Shown: positions 1 through 7,720, counted from the first letter of the stretch. The stretch: 64,000 nucleotides of DNA from Erythrobacter litoralis (GCF_001719165.1 NZ_CP017057.1:2970501-3034500), one strand, 5' to 3'. A program made the numbers and translations. The notes: generated from the sequence alone by a model not told the origin.

Positions 1-408
1 AAATCCAAGAATTCGAACAATGTCTGGAATTCGATCCTCGAGCGGGGCGGTTCGGTCCAGCATCTCGAATTCCTCACCGCTGAGGAAAAGGCGACGTTCA
101 AGACCAGCTTCGAGATCGACCAGCGCTGGCTGCTCGAATTCGCCGCCGACCGTTCGCCCTATATCGACCAGGCGCAGTCGCTGAACCTGTTCATCCCGGC
201 CGACGTCGACAAGTGGGACCTGATGATGCTGCATTTCCAGGCGTGGGAGAAGGGCATCAAGTCGCTCTATTACCTGCGGTCGAAGAGCGTGCAGCGCGCA
301 GGCTTCGCCGGCGGGGTCGAAGCGGACAACACCGCCGAACTGTCGAAGTTCGAACTGAACGCGGCCGGCGAACAGACCGATTACGAGGAGTGCCTGAGCT
401 GTCAATAG
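1..408 (+). CDS. nrdA: Ribonucleoside-diphosphate reductase alpha subunit, class Ia, C-terminal part
   Basis: Open from the first base of the window in frame 1, so the start lies outside. The large subunit reduces ribonucleoside diphosphates to deoxyribonucleotides together with NrdB, whose gene lies at 9514-10560. The visible 135 residues match the end of the alpha subunit: a segment around SPYIDQAQSLNLF, then WEKGIKSLYYLRSK, and a C-terminal tail ending ECLSCQ. In this family the tail cysteine pair relays electrons from thioredoxin/glutaredoxin to the active site and is essential. The last three codons and stop (AGC TGT CAA TAG) lie on or beyond the junction of an inserted element; the displaced native version (AGC TGC CAG TAA) is at 7669-7680. 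The protein is therefore intact although its 3' end and downstream terminator were replaced. Confidence 0.95.
   Translation, partial: KSKNSNNVWNSILERGGSVQHLEFLTAEEKATFKTSFEIDQRWLLEFAADRSPYIDQAQSLNLFIPADVDKWDLMMLHFQAWEKGIKSLYYLRSKSVQRAGFAGGVEADNTAELSKFELNAAGEQTDYEECLSCQ
396..408 (+). other. Left attachment junction (attL) in nrdA
   Basis: GAGCTG at 396-401 followed by TCAATAG. The bases after the core belong to the element but encode Cys-Gln-stop in the nrdA frame, differing from the right junction only at synonymous or stop positions. This is the left border of the element. Confidence 0.75.
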
Positions 409-482
409 TAATGTTGTGCTGTGTCTCATTCTATGGAACAGGATGGGACTGCGGTCAATAAATAACTTGAAAAAGTGAGAGA

Positions 483-528
483 GTGTGTCCTCATGAAGCG
501 GGAAACCCCGTAACCCATGAGGACACAC
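483..528 (+). promoter_or_regulatory. 13-bp inverted repeat overlapping the recombinase A ribosome binding site
   Basis: Arms GTGTGTCCTCATG (483-495) and CATGAGGACACAC (516-528) are perfectly complementary across a 20-base spacer. The right arm contains AGGA (520-523), the only Shine-Dalgarno-like sequence 9 bases before the TTG at 533. In RNA read in from nrdA the arms would pair and hide this site. No T-run follows, so it does not look like an intrinsic terminator. It could also be a recombinase binding site, or both. Confidence 0.6.
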
Positions 529-532
529 CGTC

Positions 533-1804
533 TTGCGTCTGGCTTTCGTCAATCCTGATCTTCTCGATCAATCGGTCGACGAGGCGCTCATGCCGGATGA
601 GCTCGAACGGTTCTGGCATGATCGGGCCAGCCCGTTGGCGAAGTCACTCTACGCCAGGATCGGGATCACTGAACGAGTCCCCTTCGTCCTCGACCAGTAT
701 TCCAATCCTCCTCAAATCCATCCTCAGTCCTCCAGCGTCCTACGCAAGATGACCGAACAAGTGCCCGGGCGGACCACCATGCGGACCTATGGTCAGCACG
801 TCCTCAGATTCGTCGCTACGCTAGCCGAGGATGGTGGAGATCTGGCGACTGTCGATCCGGGATACCTTTCCCAATACCGGGCTCGCCGCCTGGCGAGCGC
901 AACGCCTCAGGGAAAGTCCCTGGATCCTGTTTCCTGGAACTCCGAGGCTGCCGCGCTGAAGACCATGTTCGATGCGGCCGTCCTCCTGCGTCTGCGTCCG
1001 GATAACCCGACAGAGCATCCGGCGTTGCAGTGGTCCTACAAGGGGGCCGGAGCCATGTTCGAAGAACCGAAGTTCATCACGCTCGACCGCTTCCGCATCT
1101 TCCGGGACGACGGTCTGATGGTGACCAGATCGCCGTTGCGCAACGCCGCTTTCGCCGAAACCATCCTGACGTCCGGCATGCGTCTCTACGAATGCAGCAG
1201 GATGCCTGCCACGGCTGTTCCTCCTCGCAACGATAACAATGGCGGTAGAGCTTTCACCTATCCGGTCCCTGCGATCGACGGGAAGGGCCACCGCGCCCGG
1301 AAAGTGCCAGTCGGCATCCACGCTTTCCGCCGTCTTCAAGCATATCAGCAACTCGAGCGACTGCCGGCGCTCGAACGCAAGGGGCTTTCGGCGTCCCTAA
1401 CTCCGCTGTGGCTCAACCAATCCGGTGGCCTCATGGGGATCGGCGGCTGGGAGAAGGTCTTCGAGAACGCATCCGAACGATCGGGCGTCAAGGTGACGCC
1501 GCATACCCTCAGGCACACCTTCGCGGTCTACATGCTCTGTGCGCTCCTGCGTCGTCATCATGACAGCATGAAGATCAAGGACGACGTCAGGCGCCTCACA
1601 GAAGGCGGTCGCAGCGATGTCTACGCGACGATCTTCGGAGACCCCCTCCGCGCCCTCCAGCGTCTCCTGGGCCACAAGCACTACGAGACGACCTTCATCT
1701 ACCTCGACATCCTCAGCGCCGACGATTTCGTCATCGACGAGGCGCTGCGGATCTTCGAGGACACCCTCGGATCGGAGGAGGACTACCTTGACCTCATCCG
1801 CTGA
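533..1804 (+). CDS. Tyrosine recombinase A of the element (TnpA-like)
   Basis: A 423-residue site-specific recombinase that would cut and rejoin DNA at the element ends. The N-terminal half has a SAM-like core-binding domain (about residues 75-160). The catalytic domain shows the family residues: Arg217 in ILTSGMRLYE, His324 and Arg327 in HTLRHTF, His381 in LLGHKH and the nucleophile Tyr390 in TTFIYL, so it looks fully active. The start is a TTG at 533 preceded by AGGA with 9-base spacing; an ATG at 590 is the alternative and would lose 19 residues. Its stop overlaps the start of the next recombinase by 17 bases, implying translational coupling. It corresponds in position to TnpA of Tn554 but is longer than the 361 residues of that protein. 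Confidence 0.9.
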   Translation: MRLAFVNPDLLDQSVDEALMPDELERFWHDRASPLAKSLYARIGITERVPFVLDQYSNPPQIHPQSSSVLRKMTEQVPGRTTMRTYGQHVLRFVATLAEDGGDLATVDPGYLSQYRARRLASATPQGKSLDPVSWNSEAAALKTMFDAAVLLRLRPDNPTEHPALQWSYKGAGAMFEEPKFITLDRFRIFRDDGLMVTRSPLRNAAFAETILTSGMRLYECSRMPATAVPPRNDNNGGRAFTYPVPAIDGKGHRARKVPVGIHAFRRLQAYQQLERLPALERKGLSASLTPLWLNQSGGLMGIGGWEKVFENASERSGVKVTPHTLRHTFAVYMLCALLRRHHDSMKIKDDVRRLTEGGRSDVYATIFGDPLRALQRLLGHKHYETTFIYLDILSADDFVIDEALRIFEDTLGSEEDYLDLIR

Positions 1805-3515
1805 CCACAGGAACGAAGCGTCCGATGACAGTCTCCCGCCGAGGCTCGGGCGGCCGCGACGAAAAGTCCCGACGCTCGACCGGGGTGGAGTCCTCCAGTT
1901 CCCCACCCGATCAAATCCAAGCGATTGGCGGCATCGCCATTTCGAACGGAAGAACCCACTGAACTGGGACTTCGCTTCGGTGCGTCCCGCCCTCGGCAGG
2001 GCCATGCTCGATGCGGTCCACAGGATGTCCGGACCCGGCAAGGCCATCGCCACCGGATCGACGGCCCTGGCCTACCAGACACAGAGCAAGCCCTTCTTCC
2101 TCTGGCTGGCAGAGACCGAAAAGGACGCGCGGGGTCAGGAGCCCGGCAAGGATGACACCATCCTCGGTCCCCAGATCGTCGAAGATTTCCGCATAGCCAT
2201 GGACCTGCGTGCGACGCTGGGGGAAGTCACCGGCACCACCGCCTATGCCTACAAGGCCGCGCCGCTGCGGATCCTGCGACAGCTTTATCTCGAGGACCCG
2301 GCAGTATTCGGCCCGGGCTGGCGCGACGAGGACTTCCTTCCCGGCGAGCGGATTGACGATACGAAGCCCAACGCGCCCTATTCGCTCGCCGAATCGCAGC
2401 GCATCATCAGCGCCTGCGCGGCCATACTGCACCGAACCCACGATAGTGGTGACCCCGGGGACAGGGCGGTCATGGAGATCGCCGCCTTCGTCATCATCGG
2501 CCTAAAGCTCGGGATCGAACTAGAATGCCTTCCCGCGCTCACCCTTGCGAACCTCAAGACCGATGGGCGGCGCATCAAGGTGCGCTACATCAAGCGACGC
2601 GGCGGTGGCGGGAACGGTTTCCGCAAGAGCCGGACAACCAACCCGAGCGACGGAGGCCTCGACACCGAGGAGGAGGCCATCGCGGACGGGACCTCGTTTC
2701 GGGAAGCCGCTGGGGTCCTCGCTCTCCTACGGGATCGAGCCAGAGAGAGGCAGGCCGAGGATGGCGGAACCGACGACGCGACACCGCTGTTCACTTTCCA
2801 CTGCGCCGCCGATGCCTTCAGGGCAATCAGCGACCATCTCAACGAAAGCGGCCTACGAGACGATCACGGCGGGCGATTGCCGATCGTTAGGAACAGGCTG
2901 CGCCCGACATGGCGCACCCAGCGCACGATCAGGCATGGAGGCCGACTGTCAATCGACAGGTCGGACAACTCGGCCGACGTGCGCGCCAAGCACTATCTCG
3001 ACAACGACCGTATCCGACCCTTCCTCGAGAACGCGGTCCTGGACGCGCAGGCGCAGGCTTGGGACCATGCGCTTTCCAGGAGGGTCATCGATCTTCCGAA
3101 CGACGCATCCGACGACCAGGTATCCGCAGCCGCACGGAAGGCCGAAGTCGCCGAGAACGACATCGCAACCGCGCTGTCCGGCGAGCAGGACCTGTGGCTC
3201 GCCAGCTGCCGCGACTTCACGAATTCCCCGTTCGACAAGCCGGGGACACCCTGCTCGAAGGCCTTCTTCGGCTGCGTGGTCTGTCCCAACGCTCTGATCA
3301 CGCGTCGATCCCTGCCCGCGATCCTCGGCTTTCGGGCGCACGTGGAGCGGCGCCGCGACGAGATGGGGTCGCCCGAGTGGGAGGCCCTCTACGGCGCTGC
3401 GTGGCGTGAGATCACCCATGCCATCCTACCCCAGTTCGACAAACGCACCGTCGCAGAGGCGGAAACGATCGCCAAGGGTCTGGATATGCATCTTCCTCCC
3501 GAGATGCTGCAATGA
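1788..3515 (+). CDS. Tyrosine recombinase B of the element (TnpB-like)
   Basis: A 575-residue protein of the phage-integrase superfamily. I place the start at TTG 1788, seven bases after GGAGGAG and 17 bases inside the upstream gene; the open frame extends further upstream but only as an overlap of gene A. The C-terminal half has the end of a recombinase domain, with a candidate nucleophile Tyr403 in VRAKHYLD. The usual first arginine box appears as LGIELECLPAL, with Glu where most members have Arg, so catalysis may be impaired or use another residue. A cysteine pattern follows near the end (C-x3-C at SKAFFGCVVC), suggesting a metal-binding tail. It ends 4 bases inside gene C (ATGA overlap), continuing the coupled operon. 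Confidence 0.82.
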   Translation: MTSSADHRNEASDDSLPPRLGRPRRKVPTLDRGGVLQFPTRSNPSDWRHRHFERKNPLNWDFASVRPALGRAMLDAVHRMSGPGKAIATGSTALAYQTQSKPFFLWLAETEKDARGQEPGKDDTILGPQIVEDFRIAMDLRATLGEVTGTTAYAYKAAPLRILRQLYLEDPAVFGPGWRDEDFLPGERIDDTKPNAPYSLAESQRIISACAAILHRTHDSGDPGDRAVMEIAAFVIIGLKLGIELECLPALTLANLKTDGRRIKVRYIKRRGGGGNGFRKSRTTNPSDGGLDTEEEAIADGTSFREAAGVLALLRDRARERQAEDGGTDDATPLFTFHCAADAFRAISDHLNESGLRDDHGGRLPIVRNRLRPTWRTQRTIRHGGRLSIDRSDNSADVRAKHYLDNDRIRPFLENAVLDAQAQAWDHALSRRVIDLPNDASDDQVSAAARKAEVAENDIATALSGEQDLWLASCRDFTNSPFDKPGTPCSKAFFGCVVCPNALITRRSLPAILGFRAHVERRRDEMGSPEWEALYGAAWREITHAILPQFDKRTVAEAETIAKGLDMHLPPEMLQ

Positions 3516-5508
3516 ACGCGCATTCCGGCCATATCCGGGCTCACGATGAGCGAGGCCAGCGGTCGCCCTACAGCGAATCGCCCATCCTCCTGCGTCGTCC
3601 CGACCTCACTGGTCGGTTCCAAGCGATGATCTGGGATCTGACGGAGACGGATCACCATTCCGGCCGTGCCGAATCGATCTGCCGGATCGACTGGAACGAC
3701 GTCGGCGCGAACCACCCGGGCTGGCTCGCAATCTGCAAGGAACTGTGCTGGCACCGGCTGAACACGCCGTTGGCGACGCAGAAGACGATCGGCAGCTACC
3801 ATGCCTCCCGCGAACAGCTGAGAATGAAGCGGTTCCTGCGTTGGCTGGACGTCAAGCATCCCGATGTCGCGGGTCCTCAGGACCTCCGCCAGCGGCACGT
3901 CCACGAATATCGGGTATGGTTGGAAAACCATGTACCGGAAGATGCGGTCCCCGCATCCGGCGCGAACGTGCGGACGGGTTCCTCCTGCAGTCCGCAGACC
4001 GTCTGGAGCTATCTCCTCCCGATCAAGGCGCTCGACGTCTTCCGTGAACGCCTGAGTTCCCCGCTGCCATTCTCTCCCTATGACGGCAACCTGACCGCAA
4101 AGATGCTCGGCGCCGGCGAGACCAGCGAGGAGAACACGACCGAACCCCTTCCGGACAAGGTCATCGCGACGCTCATCGACTGTGCGCGACGCTATCTCGA
4201 GCACTATGCCCCCACCGTCCTTGCGATGAGGATGGAGATGCACGCATTCTGGGATGATGGCAGAGCCGATTTTCCGGCTGGAAGACATCACCTGGCACCT
4301 GCCCTGAGACGGGCATCACCTGGATGCCGGACCGCAAGAAGGCGGCGCACCATCTCTACCGCGAGGAACTCGGCCATCTCGTCGCCGCCTGCCTCGTCGT
4401 GATCCTCTACCTATCCGGAATGAGGCCGGGGGAGGCCAGCAACCTCGGTTCCGACTGCCTCGACCGTCCAGTCGACAAGGCTACCGGCCTCCGCGACCGC
4501 TGGCGCATAAGCGGCATTCCGCTGAAGAAACGCGGCAAGGGCAAGGAGGGCAAGCCGCCACCCGTCGACTGGGTGGTCCCCGATATCGTCGCCCAGGCCG
4601 TGCAGATGCTGCAGAAGCTACTGGCGCCATACCGCACGATGCACGGGTCGGATCTGCTCATGCTGAGCAAGGATGCCCTACGCAAGCCCAAGCCGCGAGA
4701 CAGGAAGCTGCTGCGTTCATCGAAGACCGGCTATCCACTGTCCGTCACGTCCATCGGAAGCCTGATCAACCTCTTCTACGAACGGGCGAGATGGCAGCGG
4801 GACGCGATCGCCCAGACAGACGCGAGCCTCACCCAGGCACCCGATTATCACATCAAGCCGAGCCAGTTCCGGCGCACGCTCGCGAGGTTCATCGCGAGGC
4901 AGCCCTTCGGCATCATCGCAGGGCGCCTCCACTATCATCATGTCTCCACGGCCGTCTTCGAAGGATACGCGGGCTCCATCTCCGACACCTTCGCGCTCGA
5001 TGTCGAAGACGAGCGCATCCTCGCGGGCATCGACATTCTCGAGGAGATGAGGAGCGATGCCCAGGCAGGTTGGCGGGCCGGTCCGGGCGCCAGCCGCGTG
5101 CTGGCTGAATGGGAGGACGTGCGCGAAGTGGGGCTCGCTGCGGCCGTGGTTGACACGTCCTCGAAGGGGGCGGTTCTCGACAACAGCGTGCGCAAGCTCG
5201 TCCAGACGGTCCATGTCGGCAGCCTGAGCTACTGCGTGTTCAACGTGAGCAACGCGCTCTGCCTGACGGAACGGGCAAAGTCCTCACCGGGCGCATCCCC
5301 GGCGATAAGTATGTGCTCTCCGGATAAATGCGCCAACGCAGTGATCGCGCCCTGTCACGTTCCGAAGTGGCAGGGACTGCTGGAGGAGGTCCAGAGACTG
5401 TCAGGAACCGCCCGGAGCGGGCCGCAGAAACAGTCACTCAGGATCGCCATCGAAAGATACGAAGGGGTGATCGCCAAGGCACAGGGAGGTGAGAATGGAA
5501 AAGATTGA
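3512..5508 (+). pseudogene. Tyrosine recombinase C of the element, two single-base frameshifts
   Basis: Two open frames (3512-4402 and 4324-5508) are the N- and C-terminal parts of one recombinase. Between them a third frame reads MMAEPIFRLEDITWHLP. Removing one G from GGG at 4251-4253 and one C from CCC at 4302-4304 joins all three parts into one frame of about 664 codons. The N-terminal part has a core-binding domain. The C-terminal part has the catalytic arginine (LYLSGMRPGE), a lysine-rich hairpin (PLKKRGKGK), FRRTLARF in the HxxR position and the probable nucleophile in FEGYAG, followed by a cysteine/histidine tail that may bind zinc. Both shifts are +1 in homopolymers, so either decay or sequencing error is possible. 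The stop overlaps the next gene. Confidence 0.8.
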
Positions 5509-5980
5509 CCAGACCTCCTTCGAGGACCTCAGGAAGGACAATGCGGACCGCCTTCACGAACTCGATGTCCTGGCGGGAGGAGGCGACCTTCGCGGAACGG
5601 AATCGACCGAAAGGACGATCCGGGCCGGCATCGATCGCTTCTGCCGCGGGACGACGCAGACGGACGGCTCCTGGACGGTCGTGAACTTGGTCGAGGAGAC
5701 CGGCGTTCCCCGACCAACGCTTTATCGCTACAAGCGCGAACTCGAACTCTTCCAGAATCTTGGCGCATCGGCTCCGCACGGCGGCGCGCGCGAAGAGCTG
5801 AAACGCCTACGGAGCGAATTGGCAACAGAACGCGAAGCGGCGAAGGCGGAACGCGCGCGACACCGCAATACCGAAGCCGTCCTCGTGGAGCGCATCCATG
5901 CGCTATCCCTACTGGTGGCTTCGGCAATGGGAGAGGATTCGCTGCCGCGCATGATCGAGCTTAGAAAGCCTCCGGAATGA
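5495..5980 (+). CDS. TnpC-like small protein of the recombinase module
   Basis: A 161-residue soluble protein. The start is ATG 5495, preceded by GGGAGG and lying 14 bases inside recombinase C; a GTG six bases earlier is possible. Residues about 57-83 (TVVNLVEETGVPRPTLYRYK) look like a helix-turn-helix. The C-terminal half, rich in Glu, Arg and Ala (REELKRLRSELATEREAAKAE), should be a coiled coil. Position and size fit TnpC of Tn554, a small accessory protein that influences the efficiency and orientation of recombination, and the DUF6262-type proteins found behind recombinase clusters. The assignment rests on context and architecture. It is the last gene of the coupled recombination operon. 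Confidence 0.75.
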   Translation: MEKIDQTSFEDLRKDNADRLHELDVLAGGGDLRGTESTERTIRAGIDRFCRGTTQTDGSWTVVNLVEETGVPRPTLYRYKRELELFQNLGASAPHGGAREELKRLRSELATEREAAKAERARHRNTEAVLVERIHALSLLVASAMGEDSLPRMIELRKPPE

Positions 5981-6029
5981 GACCGGATCGCAGGAGATGT
6001 CACGGGTAAAAGGTTAGGAGGAGGGAAAA

Positions 6030-6068
6030 GGCACCCCTGCAGCCTGACGTCAGTACCGAAGGGGTGCC
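6030..6068 (+). repeat. Stem-loop with nested palindrome between recombination module and cargo
   Basis: GGCACCCCT (6030-6038) and AGGGGTGCC (6060-6068) form a perfect 9-bp stem. The 21-base loop contains the 10-base palindrome CTGACGTCAG (6044-6053). It lies in the 173-base gap between the TnpC-like gene and the cargo pair. It may separate transcription of the two modules or bind a protein; there is no T-run of an intrinsic terminator. Confidence 0.5.
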
Positions 6069-6153
6069 GTGGGGAATCCAGACATAGAAGATTCCAGTTC
6101 ATCGCCCTATATCCGTGATGAAGAACGCAACGTAGAAAAGAGGAGGCTCTCAC

Positions 6154-6336
6154 ATGGCGGATCAGAGTTTCAGCCAATCCGACAGGGCCAGGGAAAAGCA
6201 GGCCGCGCGCGACCTCGATGAACGCGATCTCGTCGCCGGACGCATCGATGTAGCTTCGCTCCAAGAGCGCAACGGTTTCATCCCTCGTAACCTCGCTCGG
6301 CGCGCAAGAGTCCGTCAATGGAATGAGATCGATTGA
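6154..6336 (+). CDS. 60-residue cargo protein coupled to nucleotidyltransferase
   Basis: A short, highly charged, soluble protein (MADQSFSQSDRAREKQ... ending VRQWNEID) that I do not recognise. A strong Shine-Dalgarno (GAGGAGG) stands 8 bases before ATG 6154, and the stop TGA at 6334-6336 lies only 5 bases before the ATG of the nucleotidyltransferase (overlapping its alternative TTG start at 6333). No transmembrane segment, signal peptide or cysteine is present; it is rich in Arg, Asp and Glu and likely helical. The size, order and coupling to a downstream nucleotidyltransferase are those of an antitoxin or regulatory partner in toxin-antitoxin pairs, but nothing in the sequence itself proves this. 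Confidence 0.7.
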   Translation: MADQSFSQSDRAREKQAARDLDERDLVAGRIDVASLQERNGFIPRNLARRARVRQWNEID

Positions 6337-6341
6337 TCGCC

Positions 6342-7166
6342 ATGCCTGACGTCCTTCCACAGAGCATCGTGGAGAAGGTCATGGACCTGACCGCTCCCGT
6401 GGAGGGCGCGCTGCTGGTCGGAGGTCAGGCATTGAATTTCTGGGCCGAGCGCTACAGCGAGAAGGCTCCCGAACTGTCGGACTATGCTCCATTCGTTTCG
6501 AAGGATATCGATTTCTTCGGAACCGGGACCGTCGCGGCAAAGATCGCCGAAAGACTCGGTGGCCGCGTCCAGTATCCCAAGGAGAACGACCATACACCGA
6601 ATGCAGCAGTCGTGCATGCAACAATCGAGGGTCACGAACTCGAGATCGACATCCTGTCGAACGTCATAGGTCCACCTGCCGACAAGCTACTCAAGCAGAT
6701 GGTGATCATGGACTTTCCAATGCGGTCCGGCGGCGATGAGACCGCCATAGCCCTCGCAGTCATGCATCCTCTACACTGCCTCCAGAGCAGGGCTGCCAAC
6801 GTGATTACCTTGGGAAGAAAATACGATGTCGCAAAACGCCAGCTGAATGCCGCACCAATCGTGCTTCGCGAATACATCTCCGAGGCCTTGGGCGATGGGT
6901 CGGACCCTAATCGAACGCGCGTTGCCACGTCGGTCCTGAAGTCCCTCGACGCATACCTCCAGACCGATATCGTAGGTCGCCGTCTACATATGCGGATGAA
7001 GAACAACCCGCTAGGTGTCATAAGGGCCTTTGAAGGCGATCCGAGGCTGGACGAACGCTATCGAGAAAATCAGCTCAAACGGATGATCACCGACATTTCC
7101 GCCCGTCAGGCAAGGGATCGCAACCAGATGGCAGCGGTCGCCATGGGGCAAGGCATTCCTCGATAA
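6342..7166 (+). CDS. Nucleotidyltransferase of AbiEii-like architecture (element cargo)
   Basis: A 274-residue protein with the signature of the DNA polymerase beta-type nucleotidyltransferase fold: the glycine pair in LLVGGQALNFW (Gly27-Gly28), the metal-binding DID in SKDIDFF (Asp55, Asp57), and a third acid in LEIDIL (Asp103). This family transfers a nucleotide to a protein, RNA or small molecule. Members with this layout, such as AbiEii, act as toxins in phage defence. The C-terminal half is helical with no recognised domain. ATG 6342 is the likely start; a TTG at 6333 overlaps the stop of the 60-residue gene. As the only cargo of a mobile element, a defence or addiction role is plausible, but resistance or housekeeping functions are not excluded. 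Confidence 0.75.
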   Translation: MPDVLPQSIVEKVMDLTAPVEGALLVGGQALNFWAERYSEKAPELSDYAPFVSKDIDFFGTGTVAAKIAERLGGRVQYPKENDHTPNAAVVHATIEGHELEIDILSNVIGPPADKLLKQMVIMDFPMRSGGDETAIALAVMHPLHCLQSRAANVITLGRKYDVAKRQLNAAPIVLREYISEALGDGSDPNRTRVATSVLKSLDAYLQTDIVGRRLHMRMKNNPLGVIRAFEGDPRLDERYRENQLKRMITDISARQARDRNQMAAVAMGQGIPR

Positions 7167-7219
7167 CCATAAGTGCGAGATCGACGGCGGTCTCAGTTCC
7201 GGGCTGTCTGACCGCATAA

Positions 7220-7489
7220 CACTCGCTTGAAAGTCGGCTCCGTATACTCTCCGCGAGGATCGGAGCGAACCGCCCCCAACAACACACATCGCGTCTTCCC
7301 GCGGAGGCCCTCGCCTCCGCGGTGCTTCGACGTGCCCACCTCGAAGTCCTCGATCAACCCGATCTGGCCGATATCGATGATGTGACCGTCGACGACATCA
7401 CGACCGATGCCGACGGAAGAAGCGTTCTCTACCTTCGCTCTCGCCGGACTTCACTGCCGTTTCCCGACGAATTCCGGAGGGCGGAGTGA
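7220..7489 (+). pseudogene. Open frame without start, possible gene remnant
   Basis: Between the cargo and the right end (7167-7593) no complete gene is visible. One frame stays open for 89 codons from after TAA 7217-7219 to TGA 7487-7489, with good codon pattern near the end (LEVLDQPDLADIDDVTVDDI, then SLPFPDEFRRAE) but no ATG; a GTG at 7322 is the only usual start. It could be the truncated C-terminus of a lost cargo gene, or chance in GC-rich DNA. Confidence 0.3.
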
Positions 7490-7593
7490 GACAGAGAAGC
7501 CATGATTTAACCTTGGAGAACTGGCGACCTTGTCCTAGAATCAGGATGAAAGTCATTCTCCGCCCAACCGATCGAATGACAGGAGAAAGATCA

Positions 7594-7680
7594 ATGAACA
7601 CCCCGTTGCACAAATGCACCCGGCAGGTGCGCAATTGCGCAGTGAGATACCCTCACATTCTAACTAAGAGCTGCCAGTAA
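7594..7680 (+). CDS. Possible 28-residue peptide running across the right junction
   Basis: ATG 7594 follows AGGAG at good spacing and opens a 28-codon frame (MNTPLHKCTRQVRNCAVRYP...) that ends in TKSCQ-stop. The last three residues and the stop are the displaced native nrdA codons at the right junction, so any peptide would be a host-element fusion. It may only be the chance result of the element preserving the reading frame at its end. Confidence 0.3.
   Translation: MNTPLHKCTRQVRNCAVRYPHILTKSCQ
7628..7641. repeat. 14-bp perfect palindrome near the right element end
   Basis: TGCGCAATTGCGCA is self-complementary and lies 27 bases inside the right core. It is followed by GTGAG-ATACC-CTCAC, another short inverted repeat. 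Subterminal repeats of this kind are typical recombinase binding sites; the left end has no copy of this exact sequence. Confidence 0.45.
7668..7680 (+). other. Right attachment junction (attR) with displaced native nrdA end
   Basis: GAGCTG at 7668-7673 followed by CCAGTAA. In the nrdA frame this is the native Ser-Cys-Gln-stop, now 7.27 kb from the rest of the gene. The chromosome resumes here: a terminator follows at 7721 and core genes after that. Confidence 0.75.
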
Positions 7681-7720
7681 GCATCGGGCAGTAGGCATTG
7701 CGCTCCTGCCCTCGGCAACC

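Larger units (their letters stand above)
402..7673. mobile_element. Tn554-like element with three tyrosine recombinases, inserted in the 3' end of nrdA
   Basis: The element is bounded by the hexamer GAGCTG at 396-401 and 7668-7673, giving a 7,272-bp period. The left junction reads GAGCTG-TCAATAG, the right GAGCTG-CCAGTAA; both continue the nrdA reading frame to Ser-Cys-Gln-stop. It encodes three overlapping tyrosine recombinases (533-1804, 1788-3515, 3512-5508), a TnpC-like small protein (5495-5980) and a cargo pair (6154-7166), all on the plus strand. A short fixed core, no visible target duplication beyond the core and a multi-recombinase module are the known traits of Tn554-type transposons. 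No relaxase, secretion or phage structural gene is present, so it is not an integrative conjugative element or prophage. Exact ends are inferred from the core alone. Confidence 0.82.

Noticed and set aside
402-7673. The inserted element as a prophage or integrative conjugative element
   Set aside because: No relaxase, type IV secretion, capsid, tail or lysis genes; only recombinases, a TnpC-like gene and two cargo genes.
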